The notes under the pieces are model-generated. The model did no database searches, was not told the origin of the DNA, and saw only the letters and a list, made by a program, of their open reading frames with translations. A DNA stretch of 5,342 bases. It comes from Candidatus Muproteobacteria bacterium (GTDB lineage Bacteria; Pseudomonadota; Gammaproteobacteria; Acidiferrobacterales; Sulfurifustaceae). The DNA lies in assembly GCA_023266455.1 (NCBI GenBank), contig JAHFQD010000151.1, forward strand, positions 1 through 5,342, read 5' to 3'. Shown here in pieces: positions 1 to 5,342 of the stretch (position 1 is the first letter of the stretch; every line of letters starts with the position of its first letter). The position numbers and the translations under genes were made by a program.

Positions 1-422
1 TACCCGAACGCGGTTTCTTTTTAGGCGGTTCGATTTTCGACCACGTCACGCCGGCGATGCGTATTTATCGTGAAGAAATTTTCGGCCCGGTCCTATGCGT
101 CGTGCGTGTGCCGGATTTGACGCAAGCGATCGACTTAGTAAACCGTCACGCGCTCGGTAACGGCACCGCGATATTCACGCGCGACGGTAACGCTGCGCGT
201 GAATACGCGCATCGGGTGCAAGTGGGGATGGTGGGGGTGAACGTGCCGATTCCGGTGCCGATGGCGTTTCATAGTTTCGGTGGCTGGAAACACAGCCTCT
301 TCGGCGATCATCACGTTTACGGGCCGGAGGCGGTGCGCTTTTACACCCGGCAAAAAGCGGTCACGCAGCGATGGTTAACGGGCGGCACGGGTCCCGAATT
401 CGCCATGCCGACGCTGAAGTAA
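1..422 (+). CDS. mmsA: Methylmalonate-semialdehyde dehydrogenase (CoA-acylating), C-terminal part
   Basis: This is the 3' end of an aldehyde dehydrogenase superfamily gene, open from the left edge (frame starting at base 3) to TAA at 420-422. It gives 139 residues, roughly the last quarter to third of a family member of about 500. Enzymes of this type oxidise methylmalonate or malonate semialdehyde with NAD+ and CoA to propionyl-CoA or acetyl-CoA, late in valine, beta-alanine or inositol catabolism, in the cytosol. Visible family signatures are [10 protein letters not shown] near the start, EEIFGPV at fragment residues 24-30, and the stretch from about residue 77 containing [15 protein letters not shown] and SLFGDHH, ending in VRFYTRQK. 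The [15 protein letters not shown] stretch is characteristic of the MMSDH subfamily rather than ordinary aldehyde dehydrogenases. The catalytic Cys and the NAD-binding part lie outside the window, so paralogues such as iolA or bauC cannot be excluded. The stop is only 2 bp from the convergent kup stop. Confidence 0.9.
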   Translation, partial: PERGFFLGGSIFDHVTPAMRIYREEIFGPVLCVVRVPDLTQAIDLVNRHALGNGTAIFTRDGNAAREYAHRVQVGMVGVNVPIPVPMAFHSFGGWKHSLFGDHHVYGPEAVRFYTRQKAVTQRWLTGGTGPEFAMPTLK

Positions 423-424
423 CC

Positions 425-2314
425 TCAGAATTCGATCTGGGTGCCGAGTTCGATGACGCGGTTTGTCGGCAGCTTGAAGTATTCGACGACGCTGCCGGCG
501 TTGCGCGCCATGGTCGCGAACAAGCGCTCGCGCCATAACGCCATACCACTGTCCACGCGCAAACTGGGGATAACGGTTTCTCTGCTTAAAAAATACGAGG
601 TTTGCAGCGTCGGAAATTCGAGTCCTTTGTCTTTACACGTTTCCAATGCTTTCGGTACATCCGTTTCATCTTTGAAACCGAAATTAATCACGATGCGATA
701 ACACTCGTGTCCCAGCGGTTCGACGCTGGTGCGCTCGGCGTCGGAGACGTACGGTTCTTCTTTCACGATAACGGTGAGAAACACCACGCGCTCGTGCAGC
801 ACTTTGTTGTGCACCAAGTTATGCAGCAACGCGTGTGGCACGGCGTTCGACGTCGACGTTAAAAAAATCGCCGTACCAGGAACGCGCGTCGGCGGATTCG
901 CCAACAACGAGCCTAAGAAAATATCCAACGGAATCGATTGCTGCTTCAAGCGCGACAACAACACTTCGCGCCCGCGGCGCCAGGTGGAGATGATGGCGAA
1001 CATGATGCCGCCCAGGAGTAACGGGAACCAACCGCCTTCGACAACTTTGAGTAGTGTCGCGGAGAAAAACGTAATGTCGAAGATGGCGAAGAAACCGGTA
1101 GCGATGACGCACAAGATAAGCGGATAGCGCCAATTGAAACGGATCACGAAGAACGTGAGGAACGTATCGACCATCATGGTGCCGACGACAGCAATACCGT
1201 AAGCCGATGCGAGATCCGACGAGGAGCCGAAACCGATGACGGCGGCGATGACCACGACGAGCAATATCCAGGTTACGCCGGGTACATAAACCTGGCCGAT
1301 TTCTCTGGCGGAGGTGTGCTGAATGTTCATCCGCGGCAGATATCCCAATTGGATCGCCTGCTTGGTGAGCGAGTAAGTGCCGGAGATCGTCGCTTGCGAC
1401 GCGATCACGGTGGCGACCGTTGCTAAGCCGATCATCGGGTAAAGCGCCCACGACGGAAACGCGAGATAAAACGGATTCGAGATCGCTAGCGGATTAGCCA
1501 TCAGCAACGCGCCTTGGCCGAAGTAATTCAGCATCAGCGCCGGCAGCACCAGTCCGAACCAGGCGATGCGAATCGGTACTTTGCCGAAGTGACCCATGTC
1601 GGCGTACAAGGCTTCGGCGCCGGTGATGGCGAGCACGACCGCACCGAGCACGACGAACGATGCGAAGCCGTGGCCGCTGACGAAGCCGAGCGCGTGCAAC
1701 GGGTTGAGCGCCGACAGTACGATCGGCGTTTGCATGATGTTGTAAATACCGCAGGCGCCGAGCGCGAGAAACCACACGACGCACACCGGGCCGAAAAGTT
1801 TGCCGACCGCTTCCGTGCCATGGCGTTGAAAGCCAAACAAAATTAGCAACACGATAACGGCCGCCGGAACCACATAAGGTCTGAACGCGGACGTTCCTAC
1901 CTCAAGACCTTCGATCGCGGAGAGCACTGAGATGGCTGGCGTGAGCACAGCGTCGCCGTAAAACAGTGACGCGCCGATCAAACCGAGAAACAGAATCACC
2001 GATCGCAAACGCGTTTGTTCTTTTACGCTCGACAACGCGAGGGCCAGCAGCGCCATGATGCCGCCTTCACCCTTATTGTTGGCGCGCATGATCAGCGTGA
2101 CGTATTTGATGGAGACCACCACCATCAACGACCAGAAGATCGTCGAGAGTCCGCCGATAATATTGCCGGCGGTGAGCGGAATGCCGTGTTCCGGGTTGAA
2201 GGTTTCCTTGACGGCGTACAACGGACTGGTGCCGATGTCGCCGAAGACGATGCCGAGCGCGAGCAAAGAGAGGGCGGCGGTCGAAGATTGTTGCACCTGC
2301 TGGCCATTACTCAA
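425..2314 (-). CDS. kup: Low-affinity K+ transporter Kup (KUP/HAK/KT family)
   Basis: A 629-residue inner-membrane protein, close to the 622 of E. coli Kup, expected to import K+ together with H+. The N-terminal two thirds is hydrophobic with about 12 membrane segments between residues 13 and 445. The rest is a soluble cytoplasmic domain that ends in IELGTQIEF, very like the E. coli end. Family motifs seen: GDIGTSPLY 25-33, NKGEGGI 80-86, FYGDAVLTPAISV 118-130, GAEALYADMGHFG 232-244, LNYFGQGALL 262-271, VEGGWFPLLLGG 425-436, and PGTAIFLTS from 479. Acidic membrane residues thought important in Kup proteins are present (Asp26, Asp121, Glu234; equivalence from memory of the E. coli protein). 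The start is TTG at 2314-2312. It has GGAG 8 nt upstream (2323-2326), an in-frame TAA lies just upstream, and the next in-frame ATG is residue 64, which would delete the first membrane segment. It is a single gene, convergent with mmsA and divergent from gcdH. Confidence 0.96.
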   Translation of the reverse strand: MSNGQQVQQSSTAALSLLALGIVFGDIGTSPLYAVKETFNPEHGIPLTAGNIIGGLSTIFWSLMVVVSIKYVTLIMRANNKGEGGIMALLALALSSVKEQTRLRSVILFLGLIGASLFYGDAVLTPAISVLSAIEGLEVGTSAFRPYVVPAAVIVLLILFGFQRHGTEAVGKLFGPVCVVWFLALGACGIYNIMQTPIVLSALNPLHALGFVSGHGFASFVVLGAVVLAITGAEALYADMGHFGKVPIRIAWFGLVLPALMLNYFGQGALLMANPLAISNPFYLAFPSWALYPMIGLATVATVIASQATISGTYSLTKQAIQLGYLPRMNIQHTSAREIGQVYVPGVTWILLVVVIAAVIGFGSSSDLASAYGIAVVGTMMVDTFLTFFVIRFNWRYPLILCVIATGFFAIFDITFFSATLLKVVEGGWFPLLLGGIMFAIISTWRRGREVLLSRLKQQSIPLDIFLGSLLANPPTRVPGTAIFLTSTSNAVPHALLHNLVHNKVLHERVVFLTVIVKEEPYVSDAERTSVEPLGHECYRIVINFGFKDETDVPKALETCKDKGLEFPTLQTSYFLSRETVIPSLRVDSGMALWRERLFATMARNAGSVVEYFKLPTNRVIELGTQIEF

Positions 2315-2322
2315 GGTCGGGT

Positions 2323-2326
2323 CTCC
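2323..2326 (-). promoter_or_regulatory. kup ribosome binding site deciding a TTG start
   Basis: On the minus strand GGAG lies 8 nt before the TTG at 2314-2312. There is no other start codon in frame between this point and the upstream in-frame TAA, so the site supports the TTG as the true start. Confidence 0.7.
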
Positions 2327-2488
2327 GTCGGACGATGGGCGCGCACGTTAACGCCGTCGCTTGCCCCTTGCAACCGTGCCCGGACCGGCGGAAAACGTGT
2401 CGACTGTAAATCAAGCGCTTAACGCGGGCGAGTGAAATCGCAGACGCCGTGCGCACTTTACGTTAAATTTCCGGCTGATCATCTCGTT

Positions 2489-2492
2489 AGGA
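2489..2492 (+). promoter_or_regulatory. gcdH ribosome binding site
   Basis: AGGA lies 9 nt before the ATG at 2502-2504, a normal spacing. It supports that ATG as the start of the acyl-CoA dehydrogenase. Confidence 0.65.
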
Positions 2493-2501
2493 TAGTTACC
2501 A

Positions 2502-3686
2502 ATGACTGCCTTTGAAGGAGTCGATTTTTACGGTCTGGAAGAGCTTTTTACCCCGGCGGAACATCGTTTGCGCGACACGGTGCGCGCCTGGGTGCAGGAG
2601 CGATTTCTACCACGGATTCCACACGACTATCGTGAAGGCACTTTTTCGTTGGAACTGGTGCCGGAGTTGGCGCAACTAGGCGCGTTCGGCGCCAGCATCG
2701 AAGGTTACGATTGCGCCGGACTGGGTGCGGTCGCCGTCGGGTTGCTCATGCAAGAACTCGAGCGCGGCGATAGCGGGCTGCGTACTTTCGCCTCCGTGCA
2801 AGGATCGCTGGCGATGCAGGCGATTTTTCTGTTCGGTACGGAGCAACAAAAACAACGCTGGCTGCCACCGATGGCGAAGGGCGAAAAGCTCGGCTGCTTC
2901 GCACTGACGGAGCCCGAGTGCGGTTCCGATCCGGCGAGTCTCGTCACGCGCGCGTACAAGACCAAAGACGGCTATGTGCTGAACGGCGAGAAGATGTGGA
3001 TCGGTAACGGCACGCTCGCCGACGTCGCCGTGATTTGGGCCAAGCTCGACGACGATTCAAGCGCCGATGTGATTCGCGGGTTTTTAGTTGAGCGCGGCGC
3101 GCCTGGATTCAAATCAACGCTCATCGACGGCAAACTCTCGCTGCGTGCGGCGTTCACCGCCAAACTGGAATTTCACAATTGCGAACTACCGGCCGACGCG
3201 CTGTTGCCATCGGCACGGGGAATCAAATCGCCGTTCTTATGTCTGAACCAAGCGCGTTATGGTATCGCCTGGGGCGCCATCGGCGCGGCGATGGCGTGCT
3301 ACGACGAAGCGCGCCGCTACGCGTTGCAACGCACACAGTTCGGTCGACCCATCGCCGGTTTTCAATTGGTGCAGCAAAAACTCGTGCGCATGGTGACGGA
3401 AATCACCAAGGCGCAGTTATTGGCGTATCGCTTGGCGCAGTTAAAGGACGCGGGGTCGTTACAGCATTATCAAATTTCCATGGCGAAGATGAATAACGTC
3501 GACGCCGCGCTCACGATCGCGCGCGAGGCGCGCGATCTATTGGGAGGTGTGGGAATTTTAGATAGTCGCCAATGCTTTCGGCATTTGTGCAATTTAGAAA
3601 GCGTGAAGACTTACGAAGGCACGCACGATATCCACACTTTAATACTCGGCCAGCATCTAACCGGCATCGCCGCGTTCGCCGGTTAA
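2502..3686 (+). CDS. gcdH: Glutaryl-CoA dehydrogenase (acyl-CoA dehydrogenase family)
   Basis: A 394-residue FAD enzyme of the acyl-CoA dehydrogenase fold, complete and without a leader peptide. Glutaryl-CoA dehydrogenase oxidises and decarboxylates glutaryl-CoA to crotonyl-CoA and CO2, passing electrons to ETF, in lysine, tryptophan and glutarate catabolism. Domains in order: alpha-helical N-terminal domain (about 10-130), beta domain with FALTEPECGSDP at 133-144 and LNGEKMWIGNG at 160-170, then the C-terminal helical domain with RYGIAWGAIGA, RTQFGRPIAGFQLVQ, ARDLLGGVGI and TYEGTHDIH (370-378). Glu372 matches the catalytic base (Glu370 of the human enzyme). Glu87, Arg94 and Ser98 match human residues that contact the glutaryl carboxylate (from memory), which favours true GcdH over a general acyl-CoA dehydrogenase. 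The ATG is preceded by AGGA at 9 nt. No CoA-transferase or LysR-type regulator gene is adjacent. The TAA overlaps the convergent hflD stop. Confidence 0.9.
   Translation: MTAFEGVDFYGLEELFTPAEHRLRDTVRAWVQERFLPRIPHDYREGTFSLELVPELAQLGAFGASIEGYDCAGLGAVAVGLLMQELERGDSGLRTFASVQGSLAMQAIFLFGTEQQKQRWLPPMAKGEKLGCFALTEPECGSDPASLVTRAYKTKDGYVLNGEKMWIGNGTLADVAVIWAKLDDDSSADVIRGFLVERGAPGFKSTLIDGKLSLRAAFTAKLEFHNCELPADALLPSARGIKSPFLCLNQARYGIAWGAIGAAMACYDEARRYALQRTQFGRPIAGFQLVQQKLVRMVTEITKAQLLAYRLAQLKDAGSLQHYQISMAKMNNVDAALTIAREARDLLGGVGILDSRQCFRHLCNLESVKTYEGTHDIHTLILGQHLTGIAAFAG
3658..3685. repeat. Perfect 8-bp inverted repeat across the gcdH/hflD stops
   Basis: TAACCGGC (3658-3665) and GCCGGTTA (3678-3685) are exact inverted copies separated by 12 bp, covering the last gcdH codons and both stop codons. 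As RNA on either strand this would form an 8-bp hairpin, but no T-run follows in either direction, so alone it is not a classical intrinsic terminator. Its right arm overlaps the left arm of the terminator-like hairpin at 3676-3702, so the two structures exclude each other. It might stabilise 3' ends or simply reflect GC-rich codon choice. Confidence 0.4.
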
Positions 3687-3712
3687 GTCGTCAGCTCGGC
3701 GAGAATTTTTTT
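3676..3712 (+). terminator. Candidate intrinsic terminator of gcdH inside hflD
   Basis: TCGCCG (3676-3681) pairs with CGGCGA (3697-3702), and flanking G-U pairs at 3682/3696 and 3675/3703 can extend the stem. After two further A residues comes a run of seven Ts at 3706-3712. Read on the + strand this is a hairpin plus U-tract just after the gcdH stop. The T-run is the complement of the hflD codons encoding Lys-Lys-Ile. The loop of about 13 nt is long for an efficient terminator, so strength is uncertain. Confidence 0.45.
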
Positions 3713-4327
3713 CGCTTCCGAGACCAAACGCCGTCGCCCGAACATCAAATGCCAGCGACGACCGCCGAGTTGGCGCCATAAGAACGCGGCGCGCACCCCG
3801 GCTAGCAACGTGCTGCGGATTTTCGCCGCGACCAGTGAATTGACCAGATAACCGTGCTCGCCGACGACCATGATCCGCGGCGGCAGCAGACTCAGCGTTT
3901 GTACGTACAATTCCGCGAGTTTTTCGATTAAGTTCGGATGTACGCCACTGTCGTCCGGCTCGAAGAATTTCATTTGTCGTTCCGCCACGCGGATTCCGTC
4001 GCGGATCGTTTCTTGCACATCCGTTCGTTGAGACAACTGACCAGCCAGGTGCACCATCGATACGACGTAGCGCGCGACTTCGACGTCCAGCGCATCGCCG
4101 GAACCGCTGAGTTTGTCGCGGAGTAATTCCAAGCCGAGGCGCACGCCGCTGGATCCGCCGAAAACTTCAGCGGTGTCATGAGCGTCTATCATAAGAATAC
4201 TGTGGATGCTCATGGTGAAGGCGGCGTTGTCGCCGCGACCTTCGTGCGCAAGTTGCTGCACCAAGCGCGCGGCTTGGAACAGCCCGGCAAGGGCTACTGT
4301 GCGATCTCGAAATAGTGCGGGACTCAC
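3683..4327 (-). CDS. hflD: HflD homologue (high frequency lysogenization protein, YcfC family)
   Basis: The 214-residue product aligns along its whole length with E. coli HflD (213 residues). Matching features are ALAGLFQAARLVQQLAH (residues 12-28), VFGG (55-58), LEVAR-like DVEVARYVVSM near 81-91, PPRIMVVG (149-156), and the strongest block KIRSTLLAGVRAAFLWRQLGG (169-189) followed by HLMFGRRRL. HflD is a helical protein peripherally attached to the inner membrane. In E. coli it binds lambda CII and affects the lysogeny decision; its normal host role is not well defined. The start is GTG (4327-4325). An in-frame TAA lies three codons upstream, and the next Met (residue 39) would remove the conserved N-terminal block. 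No Shine-Dalgarno is visible before the GTG. In E. coli hflD sits between mnmA and purB; here it is flanked by gcdH and a patatin gene instead. Its TAA overlaps the gcdH TAA by a shared TTAA. Confidence 0.93.
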   Translation of the reverse strand: MSPALFRDRTVALAGLFQAARLVQQLAHEGRGDNAAFTMSIHSILMIDAHDTAEVFGGSSGVRLGLELLRDKLSGSGDALDVEVARYVVSMVHLAGQLSQRTDVQETIRDGIRVAERQMKFFEPDDSGVHPNLIEKLAELYVQTLSLLPPRIMVVGEHGYLVNSLVAAKIRSTLLAGVRAAFLWRQLGGRRWHLMFGRRRLVSEAKKILAELTT

Positions 4328-4335
4328 AACGTTTT

Positions 4336-4341
4336 ATTTTA
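4336..4341 (-). promoter_or_regulatory. Possible -10 box of hflD
   Basis: The hexamer TAAAAT on the minus strand matches TATAAT at 5 of 6 positions. Its distance to the GTG would put the transcript start within about a base or two of the start codon, which would give a leaderless message. No matching -35 box is seen, so this is a weak call. Confidence 0.25.
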
Positions 4342-4436
4342 GGTGCGATGCGGGCGTGGGATGTTAGCCGATGGCGTTAATCATAGGAATATGGCAATTT
4401 ATGGCGCGTTTTTCATGGCCTGTGCGCGAGGGCGGC

Positions 4437-4441
4437 AGGAG
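4437..4441 (+). promoter_or_regulatory. Strong ribosome binding site of the patatin gene
   Basis: AGGAG lies 8 nt before the GTG at 4450-4452, a near-ideal site and spacing. It decides the GTG start over the in-frame ATG at 4486, which has no comparable site. Confidence 0.75.
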
Positions 4442-4449
4442 ACATAGCG

Positions 4450-5342
4450 GTGATTGAACACGGACGACCCCTAATCGCGCTTGTCATGGCTGGCGGCGGC
4501 GCACGCGCGGCTTACCAAGTCGGCGTGCTCAAAGCGATCGCTAAGATGCTGCCGGAAGGTTCGCCTAACCCTTTTCGCATTATCAGCGGCACTTCGGCCG
4601 GCGCTATTAACGCTACGGCGCTTGCTATCTACGCCCAGCATTTCCAAGACGCAGTACGCAAACTTAACTTCGTTTGGAAAAATTTCCACGTCGAGCAGGT
4701 TTACCGCGCCGACGCTTGGGGCATCGTCAAAACCGGCGCGCGCTGGTTTGGCACTCTCGCTCTCGGCGGACTCGGCAAACATAATCCGCAGTCGCTGTTT
4801 GATCGTTCGCCACTGCATCAGTTGCTCGAACGTTATCTGCCGTGCGAACGCATTCAAGGCTCCATCGACTCCGGCGCCTTGCACGCGGTGTCGGTCACCG
4901 CTTCCGGTTATACCTCGGGACAATCCGTGACGTTTTATCAGGGCGTTGAATCGCTTAAACCTTGGGCGCGTTCTCGTCGGATTGGCTGCGCGTGTCAGAT
5001 CAGTATCGATCATTTGATGGCGTCGTCGGCGATTCCTTTCCTTTTCGGCGCGATAAAAATCAATCGCGAATATTTCGGCGACGGGTCGATGCGTCAGATC
5101 GCACCCGTCAGCCCCGCGTTGCACTTGGGCGCGGATCGCGTCTTCGCCATCGGCGTGCGCTATGAACCCAACGGGCAAGCGGTGCGTACGGAGCAGCAGG
5201 AATATCCGTCGCTCGCGCAGATCGCGGGCCACGTATTGAATAGTATTTTCTTCGACGCCCTCGAAGCGGACATCGAGCGACTCAGACGCATCAACGAGGC
5301 GCTTAAACTCATCCCCACGGAATATCTCGGCCAGACCGAAGT
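4450..5342 (+). CDS. Patatin-like phospholipase, 5' part (runs off the window)
   Basis: An open frame of 297 codons from GTG 4450 to the right edge with no stop; the 3' end is missing. It encodes a patatin/RssA-type acyl hydrolase with a Ser-Asp dyad. Seen in order: strand and oxyanion glycine loop MAGGGARAAYQVGVL (13-27, GGGAR 15-19), nucleophile elbow GTSAG with Ser49 (47-51), SVTASGYTSG (148-157), HLMASSAIPF (188-197), and the catalytic Asp211 in FGDGSMRQIAP followed by SPALHLGADRV. So both dyad residues and the oxyanion loop are present. The catalytic fold begins within the first 10 residues and there is no signal peptide, so it is probably cytoplasmic or attached to the inner face of the membrane. 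The substrate (likely phospholipid or another acyl ester) cannot be read from the sequence. The region after residue 250, rich in charged residues (ALEADIERLRRINEAL), looks helical. The start is supported by AGGAG at 8 nt; there is no in-frame ATG upstream before a TAG at 4384. It is divergent from hflD. Confidence 0.9.
   Translation, partial: MIEHGRPLIALVMAGGGARAAYQVGVLKAIAKMLPEGSPNPFRIISGTSAGAINATALAIYAQHFQDAVRKLNFVWKNFHVEQVYRADAWGIVKTGARWFGTLALGGLGKHNPQSLFDRSPLHQLLERYLPCERIQGSIDSGALHAVSVTASGYTSGQSVTFYQGVESLKPWARSRRIGCACQISIDHLMASSAIPFLFGAIKINREYFGDGSMRQIAPVSPALHLGADRVFAIGVRYEPNGQAVRTEQQEYPSLAQIAGHVLNSIFFDALEADIERLRRINEALKLIPTEYLGQTE

Larger units (their letters stand above)
2315..2501. promoter_or_regulatory. 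Divergent kup / gcdH intergenic region
   Basis: These 187 bp separate two divergent starts and must hold both promoters. No convincing sigma70 promoter with good boxes and 16-18 bp spacing was found on either strand. The best hints toward gcdH are TTTACG at 2457-2462 and AT-rich TTAAATTT at 2463-2470, which are badly spaced. Two 8-bp palindromes are present, CGTTAACG (2346-2353) and AAGCGCTT (2413-2420). They could be operator half-sites but are too short to claim. I see no RNA gene or ORF of substance here. Confidence 0.5.
4328..4449. promoter_or_regulatory. Divergent hflD / patatin intergenic region
   Basis: These 122 bp hold the 5' regions of two divergent genes. On the minus strand, TAAAAT (4341-4336) ends 8 nt before the hflD GTG, and TATGAT (4385-4380) lies further upstream. 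Each matches 5 of 6 bases of a sigma70 -10 box, but neither has a good -35 box at normal spacing. On the plus strand no clear promoter is seen. ATGGC occurs four times (4371, 4391, 4401, 4415), and two of these could start tiny ORFs that end at the patatin start. Confidence 0.45.

Noticed and set aside
383..410. Hairpin CGGCA/TGCCG with inner CGGG/CCCG as the kup terminator on the minus strand
   Set aside because: Short stem with a long loop and no adjacent T-run in the kup direction. It lies in GC-rich mmsA code where such pairs are common.
442..471. Inverted repeat TGCCGA/TCGGCA after mmsA as a terminator
   Set aside because: The 6-bp stem has an 18-nt loop and no T-run follows, so it does not support a terminator call.
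819..1451. Minus-strand ORF of 210 codons in another frame inside kup
   Set aside because: Arg/His-rich product with no recognisable motif, fully inside kup, whose own frame carries every expected family motif.
4371..4419. Four ATGGC repeats in the hflD/patatin gap as operator sites
   Set aside because: The copies are only 5 bp, irregularly spaced and with no shared flanks, so they are compatible with chance.
4486..4488. ATG as the patatin start
   Set aside because: It would begin at the MAGGG motif, cutting off the preceding strand, and has no ribosome site. The GTG at 4450 has AGGAG at 8 nt.
4481..4930. Plus-strand ORF of 149 codons
   Set aside because: Out-of-frame shadow of the patatin gene, with Ser/Arg/Ala-rich composition and no motif.
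4471..5232. Long minus-strand ORF of 253 codons
   Set aside because: It is antisense to the patatin gene, which has all family motifs and a strong ribosome site. The antisense product is Arg-rich and low in recognisable motifs, as expected of a shadow in GC-rich DNA.
1..5342. CRISPR, tRNA, insertion sequence, phage or defence system
   Set aside because: No arrays of repeats, no cloverleaf sequence, and no transposase or defence motifs were seen. Almost all of the window is explained by five recognisable genes.

Overview
The window reads as an ordinary chromosomal segment of a gammaproteobacterium with fairly high GC. The strongest taxonomic clue is a full-length HflD (YcfC-type) protein, a family known essentially from Gammaproteobacteria. 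The Kup-type potassium transporter and the acyl-CoA metabolism genes fit this but are less specific. The genus cannot be named from the sequence. There are no tRNAs, rRNAs, insertion sequences, CRISPR arrays or phage genes, and no sign of recent horizontal transfer.

Five protein genes fill the window, and neighbours always lie on opposite strands. (1) Positions 1-422, +: the last 139 codons of a CoA-acylating methylmalonate-semialdehyde dehydrogenase (mmsA type). (2) 425-2314, -: kup, a complete 629-residue K+ transporter starting at TTG. (3) 2502-3686, +: a complete glutaryl-CoA dehydrogenase type acyl-CoA dehydrogenase (gcdH), 394 residues. (4) 3683-4327, -: hflD, 214 residues, starting at GTG. 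(5) 4450 to the right edge, +: the first 297 codons of a patatin-like phospholipase, starting at GTG behind a strong Shine-Dalgarno. Because the patatin ORF runs off the edge without a stop, simple ORF calling can miss it and pick an antisense shadow instead.

The genes do not form operons within the window. The two divergent spaces, 187 bp between kup and gcdH and 122 bp between hflD and the patatin gene, must hold the promoters. The two convergent junctions are extremely tight: 2 bp between the mmsA and kup stops, and a 4-bp shared TTAA for the gcdH and hflD stops. Any terminator must therefore lie inside the opposing gene. One such candidate is visible: a GC-rich hairpin plus seven Ts, downstream of gcdH and inside the hflD coding end. 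A second perfect inverted repeat overlaps it.

Functionally, mmsA (valine and beta-alanine/propionate-type catabolism) and gcdH (lysine/tryptophan/glutarate catabolism) both feed short acyl-CoAs into central metabolism. Kup (K+ uptake), HflD (membrane-associated protein of poorly defined role) and the patatin lipase have no obvious pathway link to them. I found no convincing new biological system. The most useful leads are the nested 3' ends with overlapping hairpins and the unusual 5' context of hflD.
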